From positions 1,003,654-1,067,653 of the forward strand of contig CACRXP010000165.1 of NCBI GenBank assembly GCA_902702965.1: a DNA stretch of 64,000 nucleotides. Reading direction: 5' to 3'. Below the pieces are notes generated by a model. It worked only from the letters and a program-made list of their open reading frames with translations, was not told the origin of the DNA and searched no databases. Of this stretch, positions 44,401 to 51,699 are shown piece by piece. This DNA is from Spirometra erinaceieuropaei. Lineage: Eukaryota > Platyhelminthes > Cestoda > Diphyllobothriidea > Diphyllobothriidae. The stretch's first letter is position 1, and each line of letters begins with the position of its first letter. The position numbers and the translations under genes were made by a program.

Positions 44401-44914
44401 GACTTAATAGCCCTTGAGACACCTAATAAACACTGTTGATTTTGTACATTTTTATTCCTTCATGTGATTGTATTGGCCTGACCAAGAATTACCGAAAACG
44501 CGTGTTCGCCAACTTGACTTTTCATTATAAATTAATTAAGGCAGAAGTCACTGCCCCCGGGACCCAGCCTGCTGTGGGGCACGCGGTGGACTTAATCGGT
44601 ACCGACGGCAGAACCGGCCCTCTCTCTCTCCCTACAAAAATTCGCCAAACTCAAACTTAACTGTAGCCCAAAAAAGGACAAGTTAGTCATCTAAGTGGCA
44701 GCATGGAATACAGTGGACTCACCGTCTCATCGGAGGCTTTACTTTCCGTCGACGGTACTGCATCCGCCTCGGCAGAATTTGGATGCTCATGGAGGTGCGG
44801 TGAGTGGTTGGCCTCGGGTGACTCTTCAGCAGTCTTTGGCAGGTGGTTTTGAGCAAGATACTCCATGTACTGATGAAAGTGCCGATCCTGTAGCTGCGAT
44901 ATTAGCTTCAGTTG
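29206..44914 (-). CDS. ACBD3: ACBD3 (GCP60) homologue, C-terminal four exons with complete GOLD domain
   Basis: Exons 44914-44723, 33513-33335, 29695-29521 and 29417-29206. Translation: [17 protein letters not shown] (human LIRQLQEQHYQQYMQQL), [14 protein letters not shown] (MWTRPQIKDFKEKI), [15 protein letters not shown] (VITVGRGEVVTVRVP), [19 protein letters not shown] ([19 protein letters not shown]) and finally [20 protein letters not shown] before the stop at 29206. ACBD3 is a Golgi scaffold; its GOLD domain binds giantin and the Q-rich segment recruits PI4KB. The acyl-CoA-binding domain exons are not found and should lie right of 44.9 kb. The GOLD match is unmistakable. Confidence 0.9.
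29521..29695 (-). CDS. ACBD3: ACBD3 exon, GOLD core
   Basis: Acceptor ccctttccccctttttttgcag-type tract at 29696. Encodes [31 protein letters not shown] and a serine-rich acidic loop [19 protein letters not shown] at 29602 after FFEW was rejected as donor because it breaks the downstream frame; GTAAGC at 29520 fits. Confidence 0.9.
29696..31301. other. ACBD3 intron, left part
   Basis: Apart from repeat A at 30405-30700, no coding or repeat family recognised. Presumed intron, since the exons on both sides join in phase. Confidence 0.45.
30405..30700 (+). repeat. Repeat A copy
   Basis: Shares with 49470, 55505 and others the order: CGACGATGTCCRCCGTG, CTCCACAGC, GTGACTTG, TAGTTTAWAGTG, CGCACTCT, AAGAAGGCCGGAGG, GGCACGGCCGGA, GTGCCACTACACCC. 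Lies in the ACBD3 intron. No tRNA-like promoter was recognised. Confidence 0.65.
31302..31411. repeat. Near-perfect 51-bp-arm hairpin
   Basis: Left arm 31302-31352 and right arm 31361-31411 are reverse complements with three mismatches, all transitions. The loop is CTTTTGGA. The arm core CCGGAACATTTTGTTTATTG resembles 14235-14270 inside LINE 2. Confidence 0.85.
32030..32705. mobile_element. Inverted-repeat element with telomere-like repeats, copy 2 (opposite orientation)
   Basis: Left end TCGGTCACGCTGCCCTGGTC and right end GACCAGGACAGCGTAACCGA mirror each other, with AAGTAAGCCGAAGGAGGATGCT just inside. The core 32160-32480 is rich in GGTTAGGGTTAG variants. The segment near 32520-32570 (GCGGGCATTCTGGGCTTCC, AATCTCGCGGCAGATTTG) is the reverse complement of 3415-3470 in copy 1. 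Lies in the ACBD3 intron. Confidence 0.75.
32160..32480 (+). repeat. Degenerate (TTAGGG)n telomere-like array
   Basis: TTAGGGTTAG, TTAGGTTT, GGGTTACGG variants throughout; the same decay style as 3490-3930, in reverse orientation. Confidence 0.75.
33335..33513 (-). CDS. ACBD3: ACBD3 exon, start of GOLD domain
   Basis: Acceptor gttttcctccctgccag (33514); donor GTAAGG at 33334. Encodes an acidic linker with a serine run, then [20 protein letters not shown] and [10 protein letters not shown]. Phase 0 joins directly to IRVP of the next exon. An in-frame alternative acceptor just before ATGTGG would give a phase-0 start. Confidence 0.85.
33815..33905 (+). repeat. GA-rich microsatellite
   Basis: About 90 bp of GAGAGA/GGGAGA almost without pyrimidines. 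Confidence 0.9.
34200..35193. mobile_element. Foldback element F, copy 2
   Basis: 994 bp from CAGTGCGTGACCGATCTCATG to the mirrored TCGGTCACGCACTG, flanked by TA on both sides. The two halves are inverted copies of each other over most of their length, each carrying a GACTGCTTAAGTAG-type core. No coding frame. CAGT ends with TA duplication are characteristic of Tc1/mariner-derived elements, so I infer a non-autonomous foldback relative. Confidence 0.8.
35425..36417. mobile_element. Foldback element F, copy 3
   Basis: 993 bp, ends as in copy 2. Left flank TA, right flank TT (duplication eroded). The core CTACTTAAGTAG is intact on the right arm near 36210. Confidence 0.8.
36714..36786. repeat. 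Hairpin with about 25-bp arms
   Basis: CCAATTGTGAAAAACTC and its mirror GAGTTTTTCACAATTTGG flank about 20 bp. CAATTGTGAAAAACTC is also the edge motif of the tRNA-like repeat family B (see 37750 and 53935), so this may be two family-B edges head to head. Confidence 0.7.
36875..37175 (+). repeat. tRNA-like SINE-type repeat (family B)
   Basis: TGGCTAGACCGCTGG (box A-like) and CGTGGGTTAGAATCC (box B-like) lie about 45 nt apart, preceded by a conserved CAGCTTACTACGTCAGATTT block and followed by GAGTCACCTGGATCATG. Copies: 37745-37990 (-), 37990-38165 (+), 53930-54195 (-). Confidence 0.6.
37745..37990 (-). repeat. tRNA-like SINE-type repeat (family B), reverse copy
   Basis: The minus strand reads CTCGTAGTTCAGGGGATC..GCGCTGGCTGTACTGAAG and then TTATGGTTCGGAATTTC; box B is damaged. 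Adjacent to a plus-strand copy, giving a head-to-head pair. Confidence 0.55.
37990..38165 (+). repeat. tRNA-like SINE-type repeat (family B), partial copy
   Basis: CGTGGGTTCGAATCATA gives a near-consensus box B; box A region TGGTTGGAGCGTCAGC. The tail GAGTCACATGGATCATG is shared with 37075-37100. Confidence 0.6.
38746..38793 (-). ncRNA. Hammerhead ribozyme motif (PLE 3' end)
   Basis: Read on the minus strand: CGTTGT, then core CTGAAGA, helix II ACGAGCTGG/CCAGCCTCG-type hairpin, core GAAA, helix III AATT, cleavage site C, then ACAAT. Helix I forms between GTTGT and ACAAT. All invariant core bases (CUGANGA, GAAA, UH) are present. Near-minimal helix III is the published form for PLE hammerheads. 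Confidence 0.75.
38859..39287 (-). CDS. PLE GIY-YIG endonuclease domain (fragment)
   Basis: [20 protein letters not shown] is the GIY-YIG block (here VYK..VYCGQTG) with the characteristic C-x-x-C of Penelope endonucleases. [10 protein letters not shown] (R..EH) and [12 protein letters not shown] follow, then [13 protein letters not shown]. The frame is open upstream to 39335 ([17 protein letters not shown]), so the listed start is not real; it is a 5' truncation. The frame itself has no stops. Confidence 0.85.
   Translation of the reverse strand: MKKYRIHVAHQPATTLRTQLVHLKDRVGYLERKGVVYKIPCSSCDAVYCGQTGKSVSTRIHEHQLAVKTRDHLSQVAMHTLDTGHKFAWENTRIVGACQTRKGREFLEAMHSDEACINRHIDLDATYKIVKDRFKLSQPIPR
39600..39717. 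repeat. Inverted pair of family-S ends around an (AAT)n tract
   Basis: ACCGACAAAGACAAAGGAGA..GGAATGACCAT at 39607-39638 is mirrored by ATGGCCATTC..TCTCTCTTGTCTTTGTTGGTA at 39677-39715. CAATAATAACAAAAATAATAATAAT lies between, split here by the two simple-repeat tails. Confidence 0.7.
39675..39960 (+). repeat. SINE-like repeat (family S) with expanded GA tail
   Basis: Same body as the minus strand of 1505-1650, including TCTGCCTATA..GCGCCGTTGTGCGGCTG. The terminal GAGAGA is enlarged into about 150 bp of GAGAGA/GAGTGA purine-rich sequence. The following CGTAACAAGATCGGTGAGCG also matches the flank at 1755. Confidence 0.6.
39960..43105. other. Probable ACBD3 intron, nothing recognised
   Basis: Open frames up to 143 codons (41842-42273 plus) have no motif. 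A small ACBD3 exon of length 3n+1 is expected somewhere between 33.5 and 44.7 kb but I could not find it. Confidence 0.35.
43105..43508 (-). repeat. Repeat A, major part (interrupted copy)
   Basis: Plus-strand reading: CTCCTTTTTAATATGACCCTTATGG, CCCTGGCGGCCACTTG, CTTGACACCGGATCCAGGTG, GGAGAGAGTGCGGTAGATGCTGC, the reverse order of repeat A. It breaks at 43508 and resumes at 44518. Confidence 0.65.
43488..44351 (+). CDS. PLE C-terminal region with GIY-YIG endonuclease
   Basis: The frame carries [20 protein letters not shown] and [19 protein letters not shown], the linker preceding PLE endonucleases. Then [20 protein letters not shown] (GIY-YIG: YSF..YIG with C-x-C) and [21 protein letters not shown]. 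287 codons uninterrupted; the element proper starts near 43509, so the N-terminal residues belong to repeat A. A different PLE subfamily from 38.7 kb (C-x-C rather than C-x-x-C, and a longer C-terminal tail). Confidence 0.85.
   Translation: MLRNSATTNFHSFVPLNIKRNLVQRLAARVRRICSPGAIEEELQQLRENGNPDRFILRNIGERAEKPTVATAEKKEVFIRLPFAGDAESELVKRLLTTVITRAFPAANLRVCFTNSPLLRLGGKDRLPLEATPMCIYSFTCSCGAGYIGRTTRRLVKRVREHMPALLDRGETRPNSSSILAHLIDTNHRVDAKEAFQVVYRTPKCFSKGLRQRMLATAETVATRLANPVLCCQKTLTEALSLPWPTPTPSDEAMPRQIPNHDDGYSVYSIQEHHSKTLLPPSPSSDD
43509..44517 (+). mobile_element. Penelope-like element, 5'-truncated, inserted in repeat A
   Basis: C-terminal coding part plus about 165 bp of 3' non-coding sequence. 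Both flanks are repeat A sequence that would be contiguous without the insert. Confidence 0.8.
44518..44605 (-). repeat. Repeat A, remaining terminal part
   Basis: ATAAATTAATTAAGGCAGAAG..GCTGTGGGGCACGCGGTGGAC..ACCGACGGCAGAAC matches the distal end of other reverse copies (51540-51605, 59320-59400). Confidence 0.6.
44723..44914 (-). CDS. ACBD3: ACBD3 exon, Q-helix segment
   Basis: Acceptor cttctgcttctag and donor GTGAGT, 64 codons phase 0/0. [17 protein letters not shown] corresponds to the PI4KB-binding helix of human ACBD3; an acidic, histidine-containing linker follows. The phase-0 end does not fit the next exon found, so one small exon is probably missing between them. Confidence 0.85.
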
Positions 44915-45394
44915 CTAGAAGCAGAAGACAGAAGTTGTAGGGTTGTCATTAAGGTCGGGAAAAAGGGGAGGATTATCAAATGGTAAGGAGGTGGGGAGGG
45001 ATCGAATAGGGGAAAAAGCAGGGGCTTTCAGATCTTCGAAAAAAGCACACCAACCACGAACTCAAAAAAAACAGCAATATACACTGGTGGATTGGTAGGG
45101 GGGTAGGTGGTCCCTGCCCTAGCACATAGGTCACTGAAATCACACATATAAGTGCGATCAAGATGAGTAATGCACTCAAAAAGTAGTGCAGGGCCCAAAG
45201 GTCGAGCGTAACCATAAATTTTTCCGAGGGTTGATTTTATATGCAGTTTAGACTGTCACGACGGAATATCTAGCTTTGGTGAATCTGTATAGTGAACACG
45301 ATATCTGGATGACTATACAGATGGCAATGGAGTCACCGCAAGAAAACCCTTCTTAATGACGGCTTATGATGTCCGGGAAGACGGGTTACCCGTT
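44915..45394. other. Stretch right of the ACBD3 exon, nothing recognised
   Basis: Presumed intron. The ACBP-domain exons must lie further right or outside the window. Confidence 0.35.
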
Positions 45395-45560
45395 AACCCA
45401 GCTGCTGGCTACCCGCGCGTCCATAGATAGCGGATAAGGAAACGGCCTTCAGCGAAGGTTTTCTGCGAAATAAGCGGGCTTTCGGGTCTGGCGAACCGGA
45501 GGCGTCATGGCGACTGTGAACCGCCATGAGATAAGTTTGCTTGCCACCGCTGCCTTGTGG
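45395..45560 (+). repeat. Repeat C copy
   Basis: ATAGATAGCGGATAAGGAAACGG, CAGCGAAGGTTTTCTGCGAA, GGGTCTGGCGAACCGG; compare 47645-47715. Confidence 0.4.
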
Positions 45561-45667
45561 TTTAGTTATCGAACCAAGGAGCTAGAAGGGACATATTCGA
45601 ACAAATAATCCGAGCGGCCGTTGGGCGTCCTCCTTTACTCATATTTCAAAAGAAATCTCATGAAAAT

Positions 45668-46099
45668 ATGTTCGAATGCAGTAGTACGATCCACGCTATG
45701 GCGTTCGCGGGAGTCGGATTTCGTGCTGGACGTGGATGCGCGGACCAGGTATTCACACTAAGGTGCATTCCCGAATCTCGCCATAGCTACCAGCAGCCGA
45801 CGGACGTCTGCTTTGTTGACTTTGCCGCCGCGTTCGATTCCGTCCATCGTGAGTCCCCATGGCGGGTAATGGCATTAGATGGTGTACCGCCAAAAACCAT
45901 CGCCATGATCAAGTACTATTATCGCCCCACCACCGCGCGAGTCCTGGTCCGCAACAATCTTACCCAGCCGTTTGGTGTTCGGGCTGGCGTCCGACAGGGT
46001 TGTATCCTGCCACCCATTCTGTTCAACTACGCTATTGACTGGATTCTCGGGAGTGCCCTACAGGAAGGTGACGGTGTTGAACTTGCATCCAGACACTGA
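45668..46099 (+). CDS. RTE reverse transcriptase, open fragment
   Basis: The uninterrupted part of the RTE polymerase, fingers to block B. The first about 14 codons are probably not from the element. The stop at 46097 is a point change in the frame that continues into the YAED region. Confidence 0.75.
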   Translation: MFECSSTIHAMAFAGVGFRAGRGCADQVFTLRCIPESRHSYQQPTDVCFVDFAAAFDSVHRESPWRVMALDGVPPKTIAMIKYYYRPTTARVLVRNNLTQPFGVRAGVRQGCILPPILFNYAIDWILGSALQEGDGVELASRH

Positions 46100-46321
46100 C
46101 TGAGCGATCTCAAATATGCCGAGGATATCGCCTTAGTTGCCTCAAGTCTTGATGATCTGCTGTCTATGGTGTCAAGGGTGAACGAGGTCGCTAAATCATT
46201 CGGTTTATCCATAAACGCTGGGAAGATTAAAGCGTTTTCAAGCTGAATCCCTGACCAGGAAAAGGCGCCTCTCGAAATTGAGGGATGGTAACTTGAAGTA
46301 GTAGAGAGTTTTAAATAAGAA

Positions 46322-46662
46322 AAGAAGAAGGCTCGTCGGAAAATCGAGTTGTACTCGTGAATTTTCGAGTCGGTGACACCGACCTGTCGTCAGACGAAAT
46401 GAACAGAGGGGAAAGTGAGATCGGCAGAGTAGGTCGGCAGGCGTGACAGGACGGACAACGAAAAATAGATGGCTGATTCGTGAGAGGTAGGCTGTGGGGC
46501 AGGGAGAGGGAAGGAAGAACCGTTAGGGCGCCCTGTGCTGGAGGTGGAGAAAGAAGGGGGAATTGCGGATCAGTGGGAATGAGGGCGGCAGGTCACTGAT
46601 GCGGGATGAGGTCGGGCGGCAATGTGCCGGCGTTGGAGGTGTTAGGGGGTTTCGGTTGTTTT
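46322..46662 (-). mobile_element. Penelope-like element 3' end inserted in RTE
   Basis: Separates SFK(Y) from (L)GARLLP of the RTE frame. The minus strand ends with a hammerhead motif and TTCTTCTTTTC. No endonuclease frame left; C-rich non-coding sequence. Confidence 0.7.
46352..46399 (-). ncRNA. Hammerhead ribozyme motif (PLE 3' end)
   Basis: Minus strand: TTTCGT, core CTGACGA, helix II GGTCGGTG/CACCGACT, core GAAA, helix III AATT, cleavage site C, ACGAG. Helix I pairs CTCGT-type strand ACGAG with TTCGT (four Watson-Crick plus one G-U). Helix II is compensated relative to 38746-38793 (different sequence, same pairing), which supports selection on structure. Confidence 0.75.
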
Positions 46663-47269
46663 TTACCGTATCTTGGGGCGAGACTGCTGCCCAGTGGCCA
46701 GAGTAAGGATGACACTGTCTCCCGAATTGATGCTGGCCGAAGGGTTTTCTCGAGTCTTAGAAAATGCCCATGGACCCGACGCGACCTCTCCATCGCCACC
46801 AAGATTCGCATGTACCATGCATCTGTCCGGTCTGTCCTTCTCTATGATTGTGAATGCTGGATTGTGAGCGTGAAGGACGAGCGAAAACTTGAGGTATTTG
46901 ACTACCACTGCTTGAGGAAAATCCTTTGAGTGAAGTACACCGACTTCGTCTCAAATGAGACAGCCTGCGCTCGTTGCGACAACATCGCAAGGACAACCCA
47001 GTCCATCAAAAAAGACGACTGAGGTGGTTTGGACATGTTATCCGTAGTCCACCTCATGAGCTCAGTGTTACTGAGCTCGATCCGATACCGTTACCCCATT
47101 TGGAGTCGTTGAAGAGGGAGTCAATTCAAAACCTGGCTTGACACAGTTGGCCAAGGCATGGAGGTGGTTCTTAGACCTTCGGTATTCGGTTTCCGTCCTT
47201 AGCGAAGAGAATGGGTTGAGCTCTCCGGATCTGCTGCCGTGGATCATCACGGATGGGGAGGTACAGTTC

Positions 47270-47470
47270 GAAAAACTAGAGTTTCAGGAGACAGTTTAAA
47301 GAAAGATCCGATCGCTGGGACAAGACTTCTATTTGCCTGACGTCTCAGATTCTCCCCCGAAGGCATCATTAGAGACAGCCACAGATGAGGATGATGGGCA
47401 CACAACAGGCGGTTGCCATGGGAACACACATCTATCATAGTGAACAGATTCCACTCTTACCATCAATCCG
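47270..47470 (-). repeat. Repeat with decayed hammerhead (same family as 59.94-60.10 kb)
   Basis: Minus strand 47376-47335 reads TCTCTAATGATGCC..GAATCTGAGACGTCAGGC, aligned to the intact motif at 60005. Core U-G-A to U-A-A and GAAA to GAGA changes make cleavage unlikely. Confidence 0.55.
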
Positions 47471-47589
47471 AGTGAGAATTCGGAACGTCAGGTAAATAAA
47501 AGTTCCCCTTAATGCAGTCGTATTAACTTATAAGTGATGACCGTGGCTGTGCCTAAATGTCTCAGAAGACCGGGACGCCAGGAACTCCG

Positions 47590-47735
47590 AAAGAACGAGG
47601 TCAGCCTGCTGACCTGACGAGTAGTGGTACGTGGTGCTTTCACAGGCGGCGGATAGTGCAACGGCCTTAAGTGAGGGCTGGTTGCGAAAAAGACAGACTC
47701 TAGGGTTTGGTGAACAGTCGGTCACGAAGAATGCA
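47590..47735 (+). repeat. Repeat C copy
   Basis: CAGGCGGCGGATAGTGCAACGG, AAGTGAGGGCTGGTTGCGAAAAAGAC, AGGGTTTGGTGAACAGTCGG; compare 45430-45510. Confidence 0.4.
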
Positions 47736-49284
47736 GCAGTTGCACTTTAATGTGTAGCTGGGCAACAATCTGATAAAAGGGTTGCGTATAAGTGAGGCCT
47801 AAAGCCACAACGGTCCCACGATATGACGAATGTTGACGACCGTCAGATAAGACATCACACGGCCTACAGCACAATCTCGGAACCGCCAACTTCCACGTCG
47901 GGGAGGCGAATTCAGGCAGGAGACGATCAGTCAAGCCGCAGGACTCGACTGTGGTCGAACCTAACCGGACTTTTGGACGGCCGAAAGACTATGCACCGCG
48001 CATCCTGGTTGGGCATGTCAACAGCGAAGGGCGTCACGGGGAGCGCTGTCCTCTGAGGAGATGTAAGATCGTCATTTTGCCCAACGAGGACCTTAGGGGT
48101 GAAACGGCAGGAGTAGAACCCAGACACATAAATCCCGAAATGGATCAGTATGCGCGTTGCTCTCGTGATGCCGGAGCGACTAAACTTTGCGGATATTTAA
48201 TCGACGCCTCCCGACGGGAACGTCCGACCGTCATGTGCTGTGGTAGGCAAGGAACGCTATACTGAGGGCAGAAAGAAACCGCCGCGATTGAGGACACTTG
48301 TCGGATAGCCATTAAGGCTGGGGGCAGAAATGTAGAGAGCTAAAATAGAAACGAAAAAAAAAAATCCCGAGACACAGTGACCTGTCGCTGTCTATTGGCA
48401 ACGAGTTCGGACACGCCGCAGTGGCTTGTGCAGGCTCAAAACCAACGCTTTACTTGATGGCGGCCGCCAACACCATAGCAACCGAAAGAAACAAACACCC
48501 AAAACCGCCGTCTGACGCCGAAACGATATGGGTGGTGAGAGGCGTCATGCTAACGATGAACGAACTATGCTCCGAGACGAAACAATCATCCTCAGATGGT
48601 CAAGCTTGAGGGGCGTCACAGACTTCCAGTATTCGTGGAAATGAAAGATGACGTCAAAAACGGGAAAGAGATAGTTCCTGGCGCAAGAATGAACGGCTTA
48701 AGGAATTCGACATAATCGAATTAAGGAATGTACCTTCGCGTGATCGTCAGGGTGTTGTTGTGCAGCGTAGGCCTGAAACTGGGTCAGCGTCTGTGCATTC
48801 AAGGCGGACCTAATGTGAAACCTGAAGAAGAGTGAGGGGGTAGAGACACCGCGTCAAGGTCCTCGTCGGTTAACATGAAACGATAAAATAACAATCACAT
48901 AAGGTGGTTTCAGTAAACCTTTTTAGACATCAGGCAAACGCCTGCTTCTGGTAAGAGTACGTCATGCACTTAGGTGAGCGAACGCGACCCCCTGACATTG
49001 GTTGGTAATACTGCTCTTTCTGCAAACTATTTTATCCTTGTTTTAATGTGGTATTTGCAAAGTTTCTAGCCTTCGCCGAGGCATGGGCCCCAAAGACATT
49101 TATCTCTTAATCTCTTGCAGCGTTAGAATTAATTCCTTAATATGGCATTCCTTTCAGTTTTGTATGTCCTTAAACAGTGCACAGACATGGTTGGCACATT
49201 CGTAGACACACGAAGTTCTAGAAGCACTTTTGGTAGACAGTAACCAATCAGAAGGCTCCTTCCGACGAACGACCTGATGATGGT
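47736..49284. other. Stretch with no recognised gene
   Basis: Only short frames without motifs. Confidence 0.35.
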
Positions 49285-49420
49285 TCGACCGTCGGTCTCG
49301 ACGATGTCCACTGTGTGCTCCACAGCAGGGCGGAGCAGGGACGGTGACTTGTGCGTGATTTAGTTTAAAGTTATAGTAGACTTGCATAAAATCTATCACA
49401 CTCTCTCCTCCTCCCCGTAA
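49285..49420 (+). repeat. Repeat A, truncated copy
   Basis: CGACGATGTCCACTGTGTGCTCCACAGC, ACGGTGACTTGTGCGTGA, TAGTTTAAAGT, CTCTCTCCTCCTCC; stops before the CACCTGG block. Confidence 0.65.
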
Positions 49421-49469
49421 TCTAAGTTTTTTACTTTCACCGAAACTCCGCCAGCTAGTGACACGACAG

Positions 49470-49760
49470 TCCGACCGTTGATTCCGACGGTATCCGCCAT
49501 ATGCTATGCGGTAAGAAGAGAGCAGGCACAGCCACTTGCGCGTGAACTAGTTGATAGTGATGGGAGACTTGCGCAGCATCTACCGCACTCTCTCGTTCCC
49601 ACTCCCCACCTGGGCCCCCATGTCGAACGGAGTCAAGAAGACCGTAGGCGAGGGGGGACGCAGGTGGATAACACGGTCGAGCTTGCACCTTGGCGTTCCA
49701 CTTCACACCCCCTGATCCACACAAGAAAGGACCAGGCTTTTGGCCTACAAAAACGATGGG
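49470..49760 (+). repeat. Repeat A copy
   Basis: GACCGTTGATTCCGACGGTATCC start, then CACTTGCGCGTGA, GCAGCATCTACCGCACTCTCTC, CACCTGGGCCCCCATG, GTCAAGAAGACCG, GCACCTTGGCGTTCCACTTCACACCCCC, ending near a G-rich run. The 168-169-codon frames on both strands here are shadows of the repeat. Confidence 0.7.
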
Positions 49761-49860
49761 GGGGGGGCGGCAGGGGTCCCAGTGAGCGCGACGTCTGCCG
49801 GCAGCCGGGTCTGCCATCGCACCCCGAAATGTGTTGGCATTTGTTATGGTGCGCAAATCC

Positions 49861-51055
49861 GACAACGCCTGCCAGAGTCCAATATGGCTCCCCCCGTGTT
49901 GGTCCAGCGCATCTGCCACGTGGGCCGCTTGGGGGGCATAGACGAAAGACCCAAGTACGCGCACGATTCGTGAGCTGGATTTAACATCTTTGTTTCCTTA
50001 TAAGCACTACCTGTGCCCGAAATTTCTACTTGTGTGTGTGTGATATATTACTCCACATCCAGGTTGCCAACAGATTGAACAGCTTGTTCCTCCTTCAAGT
50101 GGCTCCGTGGCAGTTCTCCTCGCTAAGACATCCGCTTCGTGTTTATAAGGTACCCCTACAACGGGCAACGGTATAGATGCGCTGGGTCAACATGGAAACT
50201 AGATAAGGGAACGGCACACGTTATTCGGGCTGCGCACACAGAAAAAATGGCGCCATGTGGGGGGTGTGGGGGCAGGCCTCGACGCAGGTTGCTATTAATT
50301 TAACTAAAAACGTATAAATCCTAAGTTTTTTTGTTGTGAAACTCTTCCTCTCTCACTGATTAGAATTTGTGCTTGGGTAAATCAGAAAATATGGCGCGTA
50401 AAGCGTGATCTTCACAAGGCGGAAGTCCGAGAACTTATTAATTATGTGAAAGCCTTTCAGCGTAGAACACTGGAAACCCCAAACCATTCACCGACATTTT
50501 AAAAACTTCCCGAAACTCAGCCGACCCCACCGTCGCCAGAAAGCACACAGTAATTTTGGGAGAGAAGTAATTTCATGATGCACAGGGGATAGCATGCTTA
50601 TGCTTGCATCTGCCAGTTATATTCCAATTTTCTAGACACTGGCCGGCATCTCGACCTTGTGAAATGACGTCCACATCAGTGAAGGAAAGTCAAACCCTCT
50701 TCGCCGTAGCCAGTCACATTTCGAGGAATACAAAAACAGGAAATTTACACCCAATCCTCCTTAGGCCGTTTTGTAACACATTAAGTTGTTGTGTGTTGTA
50801 TGGAGTGGCGGACTGGTGGGCTGGGGACGGGCTGAAGCTGCACCTTCCACGGCTCTCTCACGCAAGTGAGAGACACGCCGTTCAACCCCCGTTGTGTGAA
50901 ATCCTGGTGTTGTGTGTACGGGGGGCCAGGTCGTGCCGTGGCGCGCGCAGTCATGGTCAGTCGACCATGACAGCCACCGCGCCCACTCCCCACTCCAGTC
51001 TGCTGACCGGCTCGGACAGCGGCTGAGGTGTGGGAGTTGGAAGGGAGAGTGAGGT
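49861..51055. other. Stretch with no recognised gene
   Basis: Contains a small perfect hairpin GTCATGGTC-AGTC-GACCATGAC near 50951. Otherwise nothing identified. Confidence 0.35.
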
Positions 51056-51615
51056 CGACGACTCAGCGCACTTTCTCCTCACTATAAACAATCTGACGCG
51101 CTTGAAGCTATCACGGTGCGCTAAAAGCCGTGGCTTGGAAGGTTGCCAACTGACGGGGTAACTTGGACCTCCTCCTTGACCGGAGGCGGTCTGAGAGCCA
51201 GGCTGCAATGGCTCCTTTTTAATGTGGCCTTTATGGCACTCCCATCGCAGTGTGGGATCCGAGCCAGGCGTTGGCGGCACGCCTAGGTGCGGCTTCGGTC
51301 GTGCCAGCCTCCAAATCTCTGTTGTTGGTTAAAATCCTGGTTATTGTTGTGTGGACCAGGGGGTGTGGTGGAACGCCAAGGTGAGGATCCGTCCGAGCCA
51401 TCCACCTGCGACCTCCCTCGTCTCCGGTCTTCTGGACTCTGTCTTGACACCGGGCTCGGGCGAGGGAGGATGAGAGAGTGTAGGTAGGTGCTACGCAAGT
51501 CTACTGGCAGTATAAACCCCTGCGTAAGTCACCGTCCCTGCTCCCACTGCTGCTGCAACTGTGGGGCACACGGTGGACATCATCGAAACCGACGGTCGAA
51601 CTGTCAAGTTGTTGG
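51056..51615 (-). repeat. Repeat A, longest copy
   Basis: In plus reading: GCTAAAAGCCGTGGCTTGGAAGGTTGCCAACTGACGG.., GGCTCCTTTTTAATGTGGCC, CAGGGGGTGTGGTGGAACGCC, CTTCTGGACTCTGTCTTGACACC, CACGGTGGACATCATCGAAACC. About 560 bp; best candidate for a consensus. Non-coding. Confidence 0.7.
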
Positions 51616-51699
51616 GGGATATTCAACCTGAGGATTAGTCAAAGACGCTTCTCAAACGTCACTTTGTTTACGCAGTTTTATTAACTCAATTGCTTGCAT

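Larger units (their letters stand above)
45700..47275 (+). pseudogene. RTE-clade LINE reverse transcriptase, 5'-truncated, interrupted by a PLE fragment
   Basis: GFRAGRGCADQVFTLR, FVDFAAAFDSVHRES (block A), TTARVLVRNN, VRAGVRQGCILPPILFNYAI (block B), then after a stop SDLKYAEDIALVASS (block C YADD changed to YAED). After the insert: ARLLPSGQSKDDTVSRIDAG, SVRSVLLYDCECW and a 3' end ending near 47275. RTE-type elements lack a separate ORF1. The polymerase is inactive (D to E plus stops). Confidence 0.85.

Noticed and set aside
49455..49984. Overlapping 168-169-codon frames on both strands
   Set aside because: They lie on repeat A, which recurs as non-coding DNA at several other sites with stops in the equivalent frame.
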